64,000 bases of DNA, taken from the NCBI RefSeq assembly GCF_963082655.1, contig NC_081556.1, forward strand, positions 2,294,001 to 2,358,000. The letters are read 5' to 3'. Numbering within the stretch: position 1 is the first letter of the stretch; every line of letters starts with the position of its first letter. The notes beneath the pieces are model-generated. The model saw only the letters and a list, made by a program, of their open reading frames with translations, was not told the DNA's origin and searched no databases. Positions 32,761-44,814 of this stretch are shown in pieces. This DNA is from Stomoxys calcitrans. Lineage: Eukaryota > Arthropoda > Insecta > Diptera > Muscidae. The translations under genes were made by a program, and so were the position numbers.

Positions 32761-33507
32761 AATGCTAATTCCTTGACAATATAAATAGGGCGACTTAATG
32801 ATTTAATATTTACTCTAATACTTACTATCGCCACATCATGACTATACGTTATATGACTCGAGGGCTTTGCAATAGAAACCGCAGTCAGATTAAAAATCGA
32901 TGAATTTCAATGGATATTGTTTGCAAGCTGCGACTTTAAGCTACACTGTTCTAGTTATTCAGTACTTGACTTGTGACTTTGAGACTTTTCTTGTCTGTCT
33001 GTCCTTAAACGCACATATCCATCGTCCGTTTCTTTTGTACACTCAAAACTTAATTTCGCTTAATTTTGCCACCTTACCAATCCGCTATTATTGCCATGTA
33101 TCCACTGTCTCCCTTTCTCTACATAGATCTCTGTCACCACTTTAATATATTGCTGTGCTGATTAATTGCTTGGTTTTTTGTTTAATTTTTCCATAGACTC
33201 AAAATTTAATAAATATCTCATAAAAATTTCTTCGAAAATATCTCCTATTTGAGTTCAATATGATGATAAATTCATATTCACAATTGCGCAACAAATTCAT
33301 ATCTGAATATTGCCAATACTTTTCCTCTGTAGCGTAGTCATATTCGTTGTTGGCATTATTGAAAGAAAAAAAATATCAAAAAATTCCATCAATCTTGATG
33401 GCTCAATAAAAGATATAAAAATAAAGGAAATCAAGCCGTATTCACCATGATCCTGTGATATGTAAACAAGGAATACAAAAACATGAAATGTTTTGTGTGG
33501 GTGTTTG
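32761..33507. other. Non-coding sequence
   Basis: No feature recognised apart from short AT-rich runs. Confidence 0.35.
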
Positions 33508-33553
33508 CATGATAGGTCGTAGGTGAGGTTAGGTTAAAGTGGCAGTCTGAAAT
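33508..33553 (-). mobile_element. SINE-B 3' end joined to LINE-L
   Basis: On the minus strand 'cagactgccactttaaccta acctcacc' is the SINE-B terminus. It follows directly after LINE-L RT sequence, with no intervening LINE-L 3' half. Confidence 0.75.
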
Positions 33554-33883
33554 ACGCTCCTGAATTTGACACTTCCTATTCAGTTTCCTGTCCAAGATCA
33601 CACCTAAGTATTTGAGCTTGTCAGATATCGAAATCGTTTCGTTGAGGAAACGCGGTGCGTTAAATTGGCCTACCTTCGTCTTCCTTGTGAAAAGGCATAT
33701 TTCAGTCTTCTCTGGGTTAACCTGGAGATCTCTAAGTCTAGCCCAGTCATATGCCATATGCAAGACCCTTTCGGCCCTTCTGCATAGATCGTTCGGATCC
33801 TTACCCCTTAGAAGTATTATAACATCGTCTGCGTAGTAGACGGGTTCAAATCCCTCTTCAGTCAGCATTCCTAATAGGGCAAT
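33554..33883 (-). pseudogene. LINE-L reverse transcriptase fragment with intact YADD
   Basis: The minus-strand frame reads 'MLTEEGFEPVYYADDVIILL' (the Y-A-D-D catalytic box of RT), 'RRAERVLHMAYDWARL', 'VNPEKTEICLFTRKTKV' and 'ISDKLKYLGVILDRKLN', ending near 'CQIQERI'. It is about 110 residues of RT palm, open throughout, truncated at both ends. It matches the plus-strand LINE-L at 18.3-18.62 kb closely, so it is the same family. It encodes no complete domain. Confidence 0.85.
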
Positions 33884-33899
33884 GGCTAGTTCGTCTTAA

Positions 33900-34015
33900 A
33901 ATGTCAAGCCAATACAGAACATATATATTTTATTGGGTCGCTGATCAATATTTCGAGGTGGTACAAATGGAATGATTAGGTTAGTATGCCCCACATCCCA
34001 TGGTGGTGGGTATAA
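33900..34015 (-). repeat. R1 end-B fragment
   Basis: The plus strand shows 'gctgatcaatatttcgaggt', 'ggaatgattaggttagtatg' and 'atcccatggtggtgggtata', the reverse of R1 end B. Confidence 0.75.
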
Positions 34016-34680
34016 AAAGTCTGCATATCATCCCAAAATGGACCTAGTGCGGTACGGTCATGAGAGCACGCTAATATAAAGCCCACGAGTCACCATCTTT
34101 AATTTCGAAGGGCGAATTCATAAAGCTTAAACTATGGAATGCCCCATACATGTACATCGACCATTCATACACGCATGCATGATTTTTGTCCTTTCATATC
34201 AACAAAGCCTTTTGATTATTTACTCTTGTTCTACAACAAAAACGAATGATGGGTGGTAGGTAGGTAGGTGGAGTGTGTGTGTGCGTTGTGCTATTGTTTT
34301 TTGCTTGTTTTACTCTTTTAATTGGAGTGTAAAGTTTTTCATTTCATTTTCCATTTTTTCTCTCTCTCTCGGCACTCTGCCCTCAGCTCTTAATCTTGTG
34401 CTCCCATCGACGTGCTTTTGATGTGCGGTTGATTTTCCACAGTGTCATTACTATTTGTGGTTGACATTTACTGACTTTTGTCACTTGATTTTAATAGATT
34501 TCACATATCCACACACATGGCAACGGTTATTTGTTTGCATATACTCGTATGTTTATTAAAGTATTCATATGTGTGTGCAAGTGTGTGTATCAGTAGTACA
34601 AACAGACACTCACTAATAAGTGGAGAATTTTTTGCTACAGTCACAGTCACTGGCAGTTTAAAGAAGTTGACTTGAAATGA
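34016..34680. other. Unique non-coding sequence
   Basis: Contains a short GTAGGTAG run and a (GT)n run near 34275. No coding signal. Confidence 0.4.
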
Positions 34681-35873
34681 AACAAGTAATAGCGTACTAA
34701 GTTCGGCCGGGCCGAATCTTGGGAACCCACCACCATGGATTCTGCTAAAAATGTATAAAAAATAAATTTAGTTGAGAGGCATCATTTTATTCGACATGCC
34801 AATTTTCTGTCACACTAGCAAAAATTAAAGCTTCTAGGAAGAGAACAAGGATAATCGAGAGACCGGTTTACATGGAGCTATATCAGGTTATAGAGTGATT
34901 TAGACCGTATTTGGAAGTCGTATTAGAACACCCCATGCAAAATTTCAGCCAAATAGAACAAAAATTGCGGCTTGTAAGGGCTCAAGAAGTCAAATCGGGA
35001 GATCGATTTATTTGGAAGCTTTACCAGGTAAAAGACCGATTTGGACCATACTTGGCACAATTGTTGGAGGTCGTAACAGAACACCGCATGCAAAATTTCA
35101 GCCAAATAGAACAATAATTTCGGCTTGTAAGCACTCAAGAAGTCAAATCGGGAGATCGGTTTATATGGGAGCTATTGTATATCAGGTGATATAGCTGCCA
35201 TATAACGATATCCCGATTTGACTTCTTGAGCCTCTAGAGAGCGCAATTTGTATTCGATTTAGCTGAAATTTTGGACATATCGTTTTGATATGACTTCCAA
35301 CAACTGTGCCAAGTATGATCTAAATCAGTCTATATTGTTATAGCCACCAAATACACCGATCTCTCGATTTGACTTCTTAAGCCTCTATATGGCGCAACTT
35401 TGATCGAAATTAGCTGAAATTTTTCATACTTTGGTTGGTTGAATATGACTTTCAACAACTGTGCCAAGTATGGTCTAAATCGGTTGATAACCTGATATAG
35501 CTGCCATATACACCGATCTCCCAATTTGACTTTCTGAGCCCCTGAAAGGCGCAATTATTGCTTGATTTGCCTGATATTCTGGAGGAAGGCCAGACGCTTG
35601 AAAGCACGCGTCATTCTGTGCTGCCAAACATAATTGGTGTTTTGTCGTCAAAGTTAAAAATTGATTAGCTTTTGCGAATTGATCTTTGGACATTTGTTTG
35701 CATAGTTGCATTTTTCAACGCGTCACTCCTTAACAGCCTTGAAGAGTGTGCTTCATATTGGTCAATAACTTGATATAGCTTACATATATTTGAAATAGTG
35801 ATTCAAACAACATGACATATGCGATCCATGGTGGAGGGTATGTAAGATTCGGACCGGCCAAACTTTTACTTGT
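34681..35873. mobile_element. R1 inverted dimer (end A at both termini)
   Basis: The left end is 'aacaagtaatagcgtactaa' followed by the palindrome TTCGGCCGGGCCGAA (34702-34716) and 'cccaccaccatggattct'. The right end is its inverted counterpart ('gatccatggtggagggtatg taagattcggaccggccaaa cttttacttgttt'). The left half has the monomers in one orientation ('tcaagaagtcaaatcgggag' at about 34982 and 35134, 152 bp apart). The right half has them inverted ('atttgacttcttgagcc'). The switch lies near 35185-35200. No ORF. Confidence 0.8.
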
Positions 35874-36150
35874 TTTTGTTTAGTTTTTTATTTTATATTT
35901 TTGTCTTTATTTATTCTTTATTTTATTGATTTTATTTTTTGTTTTTATTTTATTTTATTTTTTGTTTTTATTTTATTTTATTTTTTTCCTTTTATTTTAA
36001 TTTATTTTGAATTTTTAATTCATTTTATTTTATTTTTTGTTTTATTTTATTTTTTATTTTATTTTTTTTATTTTATTTTATATTATTTTTTTATTTTTGT
36101 TTATTTTTTTGTTTTCTTTTTTTTTGGTTATTTTATTCTTCACATGCAAA
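35874..36150. repeat. (TTTTA)n-type T-rich tract
   Basis: Long 'attttattttattttttg' runs follow directly after R1 end A. Phe/Tyr-rich open frames are artefacts. Confidence 0.85.
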
Positions 36151-37744
36151 ATGAGAACCTTTTGTAATTCAACGCCATGTTGCTGTGTAAGTTGAAATTA
36201 AATAAATTTGCACACATCCAAACACATAGAGACAAAATTACACTGAAAACTATAAGCTATGACAAGCATACACACACAAGCATTACACACACACACAGTG
36301 GTTATTAAAAAAAGGCAACCAAAAAAGAATAGCACCCCGCTACCACTAAGGGGAAATATACGTATCAAATAAGTTGATGTTGATGAAAAAAAAAAAAAAT
36401 ACTGTAAACTAATATTGTTCTTTATCCTTCTTTGCCCTTCTCCCTTTTACTTTGTTAGACTTTTTTGTGGGAATTTTGTTTTTTTTTCGTTTGTGTTGTT
36501 TTTGCTGTTCCGATAACCAGATAAGCCAAGTTGCGGGCGGACGTCTATTTGATATTTTTGCAGCTTCTGCTTCAGCACAACCCCCACTCCCCCAAACTGT
36601 CATTCCCAATTCACTTGCTCCACCTTCTCTATTCATTCATCCATTCAACCATCCATTCGTTCAAAGTTGATTTTCATTTAGATTTTACATGATTTCATTT
36701 TCTGCATGATGAGTGAGATGAGAGAAGACCAAATGTTTTTGTGTGGCTTAGTTGGTGAGTGAATGAATGAATGAATGAATTGTGTAGTGATGAGCAGTAG
36801 CTAGAGTGTGGGTGTTTCAGTGAGTTGGTGTGTGTGTGTGTGTGTGTGTGTGTGGGAATGTAACGCTATTTTGTACTTTGTGTGCCCCCGGGCATATGCT
36901 TCAATTTGAGACACTCTACAAAATACACAGGCAAACACAAGAATAATGCCCTGCACACTAACAATTTACACACTCTCGCCCTCCCTCTCTTGTAGACGGA
37001 CTGCAAAACAAAGGCAGCTGGCTGTTGTTATGTGATTCTGTAGCTGTACTGTTGTTCATCATGAGTGTATCGTAAATTTTTAATACCTCTGGGAAATCGT
37101 CATTGTTTTCTCTTCAGTTTTATGCTTTCTCTGCTTCGGGTATAGTTTTGTTGTTGTTGTTGTTATGCAATCTTATGTTGGTGTTAAATTAATGAAAACT
37201 TTATTTAGTACCTACTCTGCTGTATTGCTTCCAAGGAAAGCAAAGCCGAAGATGACTACGACGAATGTTTTTCAAGTACGTCTCTATGTGTGTATTTTGA
37301 GAGGGAAGGCAATTTACCCAAAAACTGCCGAAAAAGCATGGAATGGAAAATTGTGTCGTAAGCAAATGATTTTATATCCCTAAGGTCTATTTCATATCCC
37401 CAAAGTGTGGAAGCTGTAAGAGACGCAATACTCTCGGTAGAATTATTACTTGGCATCTAGTGTGTTTGAAAGTGCTGGCGCAGTGTCTTCGAATAGAGGC
37501 AAGAAACCGTAATGCGCTGCAGGTAAAACATAATGACCAAGTCAATGAAATTCCCATAAAAATATCACTCGCAACAACAGAATTTAATCAATGTGAGTCC
37601 CTTTAGATGGGTTAAGGGAATCGAAATTGTTAAGCCATTGCGAGAGGTAAAAAGTACATCAGTTAGCTTGAAATGTGGTTGATGATGTCCCATAAGTTCT
37701 ATAAGTTAACAAAGTTTTGGTTATAAAGAAACAATTAGAACTTA
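36151..37744. other. Unique non-coding sequence with microsatellites
   Basis: It holds (CA)n near 36286-36297, (TGAA)n at about 36760-36780 and (TG)n at about 36828-36853. No coding region is recognised. The plus frame 37165-37383 is short and unrecognised. Confidence 0.45.
36828..36853. repeat. (TG)n microsatellite
   Basis: An uninterrupted TG run of about 13 units. Confidence 0.9.
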
Positions 37745-38385
37745 ATTTGGTATATAAAAATGTTGTTGGGGTTGTAAATGAGCTATATCGGTCCATGTTT
37801 TGATATATGCAGTTGTCTTATAAACCGATCTCCTGATTATACTTCTTGAGCCTTTTGAGGGACAATTGTTATACGATATGGTTGACATTTTGTACGATGT
37901 CTTATGCTAAGACTCCAACATACGTGTCAACCATGGTTGAATCGCTTTAAAATCCGATGTAGCTCCCATATAAACCGATCTCTCTATTACACTTCTTGAG
38001 CCTCTAGAGTGTGCAATTCTTATCTGCATTTGTCTGCAATTTTATACTTCGTCTATAACATTTAGCAAATGTGCCAAATATGGTTCGAATGGGTCCTAAA
38101 CCTTATATTGCTCCCATATAAACAGATATCCCAACCATAGTTCTTGAGTACCAAGAGTGCGCAATTGTTATCCGATTTGGCTGAAATTTTGCCAAATATA
38201 GTCAGAATCGGTCCATAACCTAACATATTGTAGTTCATATATAAACTATTTCTTGATTCAACTTCTTGAGCACCTACGGGAAGCAATTCGTATATTTTTA
38301 TTGTCTATAAAGATAAAAGTGCAAAAATCGTTGAAAATATGATCTATATAGATTCGGGTATATAACATTCGGCCAGGTCGAACTT
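37745..38385. mobile_element. R1 repeat copy
   Basis: Several monomers with 'atagctcccatataaaccga tctc', 'acttcttgagcctctagag' and 'gattcgggtatataacattc ggccaggtcgaacttttgc' at the end-A side. End B is missing. Confidence 0.7.
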
Positions 38386-38526
38386 TTGCAATTTTGCAAA
38401 TTGCAAATTTTGCCCATGAACATTCCACTAAGTCAAGTTTACGCTAATTGTTAAGGTGCCTCCTTTTTGTAGACGAGTCCGAACGGCGTGCCTTAGTGCG
38501 ACACCTCTTTGGAGAGAAGTTTCTAC
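38386..38526 (-). mobile_element. SINE-A, 3' half
   Basis: Plus-strand 'gcaaattttgcccatgaaca ttccactaag', then 'agacgagtccgaacggcgtg ccttagtgcgacacctcttt ggagagaagttt'. This is colinear with the full copy at 60.8 kb read in the same direction. It sits exactly between two R1 copies. Confidence 0.8.
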
Positions 38527-39690
38527 ATTCTGGATCGTCTCGACATTCTGATTCGATCTAGCCATGTCCGTCAGGCCGTACGCCTGTCGAAATCACGATA
38601 GCGGTCGAACGCGTAAAGCTAGCCGCTTGAAATTTAGCACATATACTTAATATTGATGTAGATCATTGGGGATTCCAAATGAGCCATATCTGTTCAGATT
38701 TGGATATAGCTTCCATATAAACCGATCTCCCGATTTGAAATCTTGAGCCCCTGGAAGCAGCTTTTTTTGTCCGATTTGGCTGAAATTTTCCATGTGGTGT
38801 TCTGTTATGACTTCTAAAAACTGCGCCAAGTATGGTTCAAATCGGTCAAGAACCGGATATAGCACCCATATAAACCGATCTTCCGATATGACTTCTCGAG
38901 CCCCTAGAAGCATTAATTTGCATGCGATTTGGCTGAAATGTTGTACAAAGTAATCTGCAATGACTTTCAATAATTGTGCCAAGTACGGTCCAAATCGGTC
39001 TATAACCTGATATAGCTCCAATATAAACCGATCTCCCGATTTGACTTCTCGAGCCCCTGGAAGCCGCAATTTTTGTCCGATTTGACTGACATTTTGCACA
39101 TAGTAATCTGCTATGGCTTTCAAAAACTGTGCTTAGTACGGTTCAAATGGACAAGAGCCTGATATAGCTCCCATAAATTTTGCAACTGGTAATCTGCTAC
39201 AACTGTGATCATTATCGGTCCAAATCGGTCTATAACCTGATATAGCATCCATATAAACCGATCTCCCAATTTGACTTCTTGAGCCTGATATAGCCCATAA
39301 ATTTTGCAACTGGTAATCTGCTACAACTGTGATCAGTATCGGTCCAAATCGGTCTATAACCTGATATAGCATCCATATAAACCGATCTCCCAATTTGACT
39401 TTTCATCCGATTTGGCTAAAATTTTCCATGTGGTGTTCTATTATGATTCCCAACAACTGTGCTAAGTACGGTCCAAATCGGTCAAGAACTTAATATATCC
39501 CCCATATAATAAGATTTTCCGATTTGACTTCTTGAGCCCTTACAAGCCGCAATTTTTATCCGATTAATGACTTTCAACAACTGTGCCAAGTCCATATCGT
39601 TCTAGATATAGCTCCCATATTTTAGCAGAAGCCATGGTGGTGGGTACCCAAGATTCGGCTGGCCGAACTTAGCACGCTTTTACTTCTTAT
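38527..39690. mobile_element. R1 repeat copy, monomers 153 bp apart
   Basis: It begins at 'gatctagccatgtccgtc' and 'gaaatcacgatagcggtcg'. The 'accgatct' word in successive monomers falls at about 38721, 38874 and 39027, 153 bp apart. A local duplication of about 110 bp lies at 39170-39400. It ends with 'gccatggtggtgggtaccca agattcggctggccgaactt agcacgcttttac' (end A). Confidence 0.85.
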
Positions 39691-39784
39691 TTTTCAATTC
39701 ATTCAATCGTCTTTATTTTCTCGGTTGTTTTACTTATTCTAAGAGTAATCCTAATGGTAGGCTAAAAACATAAATTTTTCCCTA

Positions 39785-40015
39785 AAATTATACCGGTCGA
39801 AACACACCGAAATATCTATTTCCGGCCCTAAAGTCTTGATAGTTGTAAAAATCTAAGACGATGTAGCCATGTCCGTCCGTCTGTCCGTCCGCCTGTCTGT
39901 TGAAATCACGCTACATTTTGCTGAAATTTTGCACAGACTTAGATGGATTGACTATATCGGACTATATCTTGATATAGCCCCCATATACACCGATCTGCTG
40001 ATTTAAGGTCAACCT
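39785..40015. repeat. R1b fragment (end-B part)
   Basis: Shows 'gaaatatctatttccggccc', 'gatgtagccatgtccgtccg', 'gaaatcacgctacattttgc' and 'gatatagcccccatatacac cgatctgc', then stops. Confidence 0.7.
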
Positions 40016-41490
40016 ATCCTAACAAAATTTGAGGATAGTCTCTTATGCTTTTTGACATATCTTTTCCTCCTGCTGTCTTCCCACGTTTCTTTTTGTTTGC
40101 CTTTTACAACATGTGTTTGTTTTTGTCCTCTAATCTTGCCTTCATCAATGCATTCATTTATATTTGCATTAGTCTGTCCATCAGTTGGTTCATTCACGAT
40201 TCCATGCTAATCGAATTATCTACACTTTCATACTCACCATAAGACTTTGTCTGTTAGCCATTTTTTTTTTTGTTTTCATAGAACAAATTGAGCTAATAGA
40301 ATTATAAATATTCCACAGAATTTGATCCTCCCTAATGTCCAAATACGCTCTTAATTGCCAAAGCTCATTGAATTGAAATTTTTTATAATAATATTGTCAT
40401 TAGTTTGAGGCGATTGTATGTGTAGCAGCCAAACCGCAGCATTTCAGCTCACAATGAACCATTCCGTAAATGACTTTGTTATACCAAAGCGAAATAATAA
40501 CAACAAAAACAACAACATGCACAAAAATCATTTATTGAGGCAGAGAATGGAATTGCTCGCTCTCGCTCGAACACATCATAAAAAAAGAGCTGTGCTTGCA
40601 ACAACTTACTGGCACAAAAACAAAACACAAAGAACCAAAAAAAAAGCACACACAAACAAAAAGAAAAACCAACAGAGTTCAACAAAAAATATTGTTGGTA
40701 ATTGTTCATACATTTGATAATGCAGCTTTGGCTACATCAAAAAATAAAGAAACAGCTTGTAAACTTGTACCAAGGGATTTTTTGTTTTGTATTTTAGCAA
40801 AGACGACTACAAACACAAAACAAAAGCCCCCCCACACACTCGCATTCACCACTGGCGGCAAGGACAACAGCGTCAGCATAAGTATCAAAAAACAGATAAC
40901 CGCCATAACATTTACACCAGAGGTGAACAATGCAGAGTGTTGGAGTGTTGTGAGCGAGCAAGCGAGTGAGTGAAAGTTGTGAACAAAACACAACATATGC
41001 TACACCACTTGCTCAGTTCAGCAGTGTGGTGATGGTGTTTTTGCTTTACACACTTACACTTACAGTTTTGTTTTTTTTTTTTTTTTTTTTTTGATATGTC
41101 ATTTTAAATGGCCACAATTTAGTCGTTGTTTCAATACTTTTTTTGTGTTTTGTTTTTGTTATGCACACACACACACACATACACACAAGCAATTCACCTC
41201 TCACTCCATTGCAATTTAAACGCATACAGTATAAAATAATATTTACATAAATGGAGTCAGTTCGTTGTGCATGAGGTCGATGGGGAGTAACAAATGTGAG
41301 TTGATGGGTCAGGTGTTTTGTTTAAGTGCGTGAAGGTTTGTAATTTTTCATGTGAAACTTTAATGTTTTGAGGTAGGTTGATGTTGGCGAAAAAAAAATT
41401 GTTATACTGAAGGTTGTTGGAGAAAAATGTTTTAAAATCCTCTGGATAAGTTTCAGAGGATTTAATAACATACAGAGTTATTGCGTACAA
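40016..41490. other. Unique non-coding sequence
   Basis: AT-rich, with a poly-T run at about 41070-41091 and (CA)n at 41163-41180. Frames at 40418-40717 (plus) and the opposite strand are Lys/Asn- or Phe/Cys-rich and not convincing. Confidence 0.45.
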
Positions 41491-41569
41491 AGGTTGCTAA
41501 CTATATTTAGGTTAACTAAGGTTGCTAACTATATTTAGGTTAACTAAGGTTGCTAACTATATTTAGGTA
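41491..41569 (+). repeat. 28-bp tandem repeat, 2.8 copies
   Basis: The unit 'aggttgctaactatatttag gttaacta' occurs at 41491-41518 and 41519-41546, with a partial copy at 41547-41569. The copies are identical, suggesting recent duplication. Confidence 0.9.
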
Positions 41570-41619
41570 TCATTAGCTTAAAAAAGTATTTTTTTTGAAA
41601 TTATAGTAAAACTGTGTCT

Positions 41620-42065
41620 ATTTTATATCAAATTAGAACGGGCAAAAGGTGTTCTAAATCTAGCCACTTGAAATTTTGCACAGAAACTTATGATTGATGT
41701 GGGTCGTTGGGGATTCCAAATGGGTCATATCGGTTCAGAATTGGATATAGCTCCAATATAAATCGATCTTCCGATTTGATTTCTTGAGCCCCTGAAAGAC
41801 TCAATTTTTGTCCGATTTGGCTGAAATTTTGCCCATAGTGTTCTGTTATGACTTCAACCAACTGTGTTTATTACGGTCCAAATCGGTGAAGAACCTGCTA
41901 TAGCTCCCATATATACCGATAGCTTGATTTTACTTTTTGAGCTCTTACAAGCCGCGATTTTTATCCGATTTGGCTAAAATTCTATATTATGACTCTCAAC
42001 AACTGCGCCAAATATTGTTCAAATCGGCCTATAACCAGATATAGCTCCCACATTTTAGTAGAATT
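41620..42065. mobile_element. R1 copy, partial
   Basis: Starts in 'ctagccacttgaaattttgc acagaaactta', contains two to three monomers with 'tcaaatcggtgaagaacc'-type words, and ends near 'agtagaattcatggtgc', close to end A. Confidence 0.75.
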
Positions 42066-42084
42066 CATGGTGCTTCACTTGTTA

Positions 42085-42470
42085 TTATACAGAACCTACG
42101 TCGAAATGTAGTCAGACTTTAAATTAGCTTACCTAGTGAAATGTCGAATTGAACCTTGTAGGATTTTCTTACAACAGCCTTAAAGCCCATATCGAATGAA
42201 AGATATTAATATGGGAGCTATATCTAATATATACTTGGACGTCAAATACAACACCTTATGCTGAATTTTGTAAAGATCGGACAAAAATTGTGGTTTCTAC
42301 AGCCTCAAAAGGGTATATCAGATGAAATATATATATGGGAGCTATATCTTAATCCAAACCGATTTTGATGAAATTTTGCACACATATTAGTACGTCAAAT
42401 AAAGAACCTCGTGCTAAGTTTTGTAAAAATCAAACCAAAATTGTGGCTGCTACAACCTTAAGAGACCATA
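42085..42470. repeat. R2-like repeat fragment
   Basis: Words 'atgtagtcagactttaaatt', 'atgggagctatatct', 'acgtcaaatacaacacctta', 'ttttgtaaagatcggac' and 'attgtggtttctacagcct' match the R2 copy at 56.5-57.2 kb. Confidence 0.7.
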
Positions 42471-42471
42471 T

Positions 42472-42740
42472 TGCTTCTTCTATTGAGCGACGAAGCCCAT
42501 TTTCGGCGCAATGGGTACGCATATAAGCAGAATTGTTGATTTTGTCACAGTTTGGTGCGGTTTATGGGCTGGTGGCATCTTTGGACCGTACTTCTTCAAA
42601 GATGATGCGAATCGTAATGTAACTGTGAATGGTGAGCGCTATCGTGAGATGATATCCAATTAGTTTTTGCCCAAAATGCAAGAGCTTGACTTGCATGACA
42701 TGTGGTTTCAACAAGACGCCCATCCTAAGAAAAAACGAAG
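42472..42740 (+). pseudogene. Tc1/mariner-superfamily transposase fragment
   Basis: The plus-strand frame reads 'VWCGLWAGGIFGPYFFKDDA', 'NRNVTVNGERYREMISN', a TAG stop, then 'FLPKMQELDLHDMWFQQDAH'. The last word includes the second catalytic Asp (WFQQD) that is deleted at 13.7 kb. It is the same family as the 13.6-14.2 kb element. Upstream 'WVRI-stop-AELLIL' is broken. TIRs are absent, so this is a dead internal fragment, apparently inserted in R2-like DNA. Confidence 0.85.
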
Positions 42741-44814
42741 GGACAAATGAGGAAAAAAAAACAACAAACTGACATGTAGGCCCTTCAAGACAAAATGGAA
42801 CTTTGTTAGATAACAAATATACTAACCAAATCAATTAGTATCCATGTGAAATACACCCATGGCCCTAAATGTCGTGAACATTTTATTTAATTTCAGATTT
42901 AGAAATTTTGCGATAAAACATTTAAAATGTTTGCTTTTACATTCTGCATTTTTTTCTTTTTATTTTGTAAATGTTTTTTTTTTTTCATTTAAAAATTTCA
43001 ATGGCCCTTGAAAGAAGCCCACGAACTGCTAGCGATGCCATCACCATATGGTGTACTCATATGAAATATGGTTTACTATACACTTTTGTTTTTATAACAT
43101 CCGACCAACATTGCAAAGTGATAATTGTTAACATTCATATATGTATGTATGTATGTATGTACGTATGTTTATGCAGCAAAGCAAAAGAAAAAAAGGGGTT
43201 GTTTTGGTCCACATGTGCTGTTGGCAACTTATTTTAATTTTCTCTGCTTTTTATGTACAAGAAAAAGATGTTTTAATGAAATTTGCCTTTTTTGTTGCCT
43301 CGCAAATTTATTGTATGGAAGCTTTGTATCAGATTTGTAATTTAATTTATTGTAGATAAACCAATGGCATTTTATTTTGTATGCGATTATGCTTTAGAAG
43401 TTTACCCATGTAGTGATTTATTTACGACAAGCATCCATTGATATGGAAGATAAGGCGATTAATAATTTTTTCAAATTCAATGGTTTCGTGCGGCAGCATA
43501 CAAACTATGAGCAAAATTGTTATTGAAATTACAAAAAATAACTACAACAACAACAGTAAAAACTGTTATTTGTTTAGTGGCCGTTAAATGAAAGAAAGGA
43601 GGAAAAAAAACAACATTGGGCAAAAACTATTGAATGGAAAATTGGAAATTTTGTTGCCTGTTTCAATTTAAATAAATTGTTTAACGATAATAGAAACCCA
43701 GGAAAAACCACCACTATTGTAGTGAACTATTCAATCGCTTGGAAGCATCAGCAGCAACAACAAAAAACTAAAACTCACACACACACACGCGTATGTGTAT
43801 AGAAGACTACAATTGTCGATATTTATAAAATATATATGCTTGAGGGAATTTCAATTTGTTTGGCCAAGCATTAATTGCCGGATATGGAATTGCCACTTGT
43901 AACGCAAGGCTTACTGGTTCTCTTCCTACGCTGGCCTTCTCAACACTTTTTATGTTATTGAGAGCCATTAATAGCGTATGAGCAATATTTTTTGTATTGC
44001 TCTTATTCTAATTTATTACTTTGGCATGCCTTTGGATAAAGACCACATATAAGCAGAAATTATCTTTAGACTCCTCTTTTTCGCAGCTTCCTTTTTGTAT
44101 TGGTGTTGGTGGGTGTATGATTTTCTTTTTCACCAGCAACACTTGATGCCTGCTCTATGTTTTATATGAATGGGAAGTAATTTATTTAGGTAAACAATGA
44201 CCTTTGTGCAAAACCTATATTTCCGTTCTCTCTTGTAATTGCCACGATAAAGAAACAACCTTTGAACAACAAAGGCAACCAATTCAAATGGAGAAGACAC
44301 GTACCAGATTACCCATCCCCCCCATGTACCACTCCAATCTTGTTGTCTAGCTTAGCGCTTTATATTCTGTATTCCGTTAGTCTTTGGCCACAAAACACTT
44401 GTAAGCTCCATGAGCACGTTTATACCTTAGACAATGCCAAGGATAGAGGGATTGGCATACACCCACCTTTAGAAGCAGTGGTCATTGGTTTTTTTTTACC
44501 CTCACCGATAGCCTTTTTGTTGGAGATGTAGCAGAGATATGAAGATCCTGTATAGCAATGGCATGAAACTAATCTAAATAAATGTTACGCTTTTCAAATA
44601 AAAATCTACAGAAATCTCTTAAAAAATTGCCATATAATCTTTGTTTTGTTACTGATGTCCTGTTTGCTTTGGCCTTTTGTTCTTTTGGTGTGTCTCAACA
44701 AACCTACACACATACGCTTAGACTCATACACTAGCTCACATGTAGGTACACTTTGAGAAAAATATTGTGAAAACAATTGTTAGGTGTTATAAAGCATTGT
44801 GAAGACAATTATAG
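42741..44814. other. Unique non-coding sequence
   Basis: Contains an (ATGT)n run at about 43138-43166, poly-T near 42975 and (CA)n near 43777. The plus frame 44262-44531 is unrecognised. No convincing exon. Confidence 0.45.

Noticed and set aside
34681..35873. Helitron assignment for R1
   Set aside because: A hairpin near one end fits, but no CTRR terminus and no A/T insertion site could be shown.
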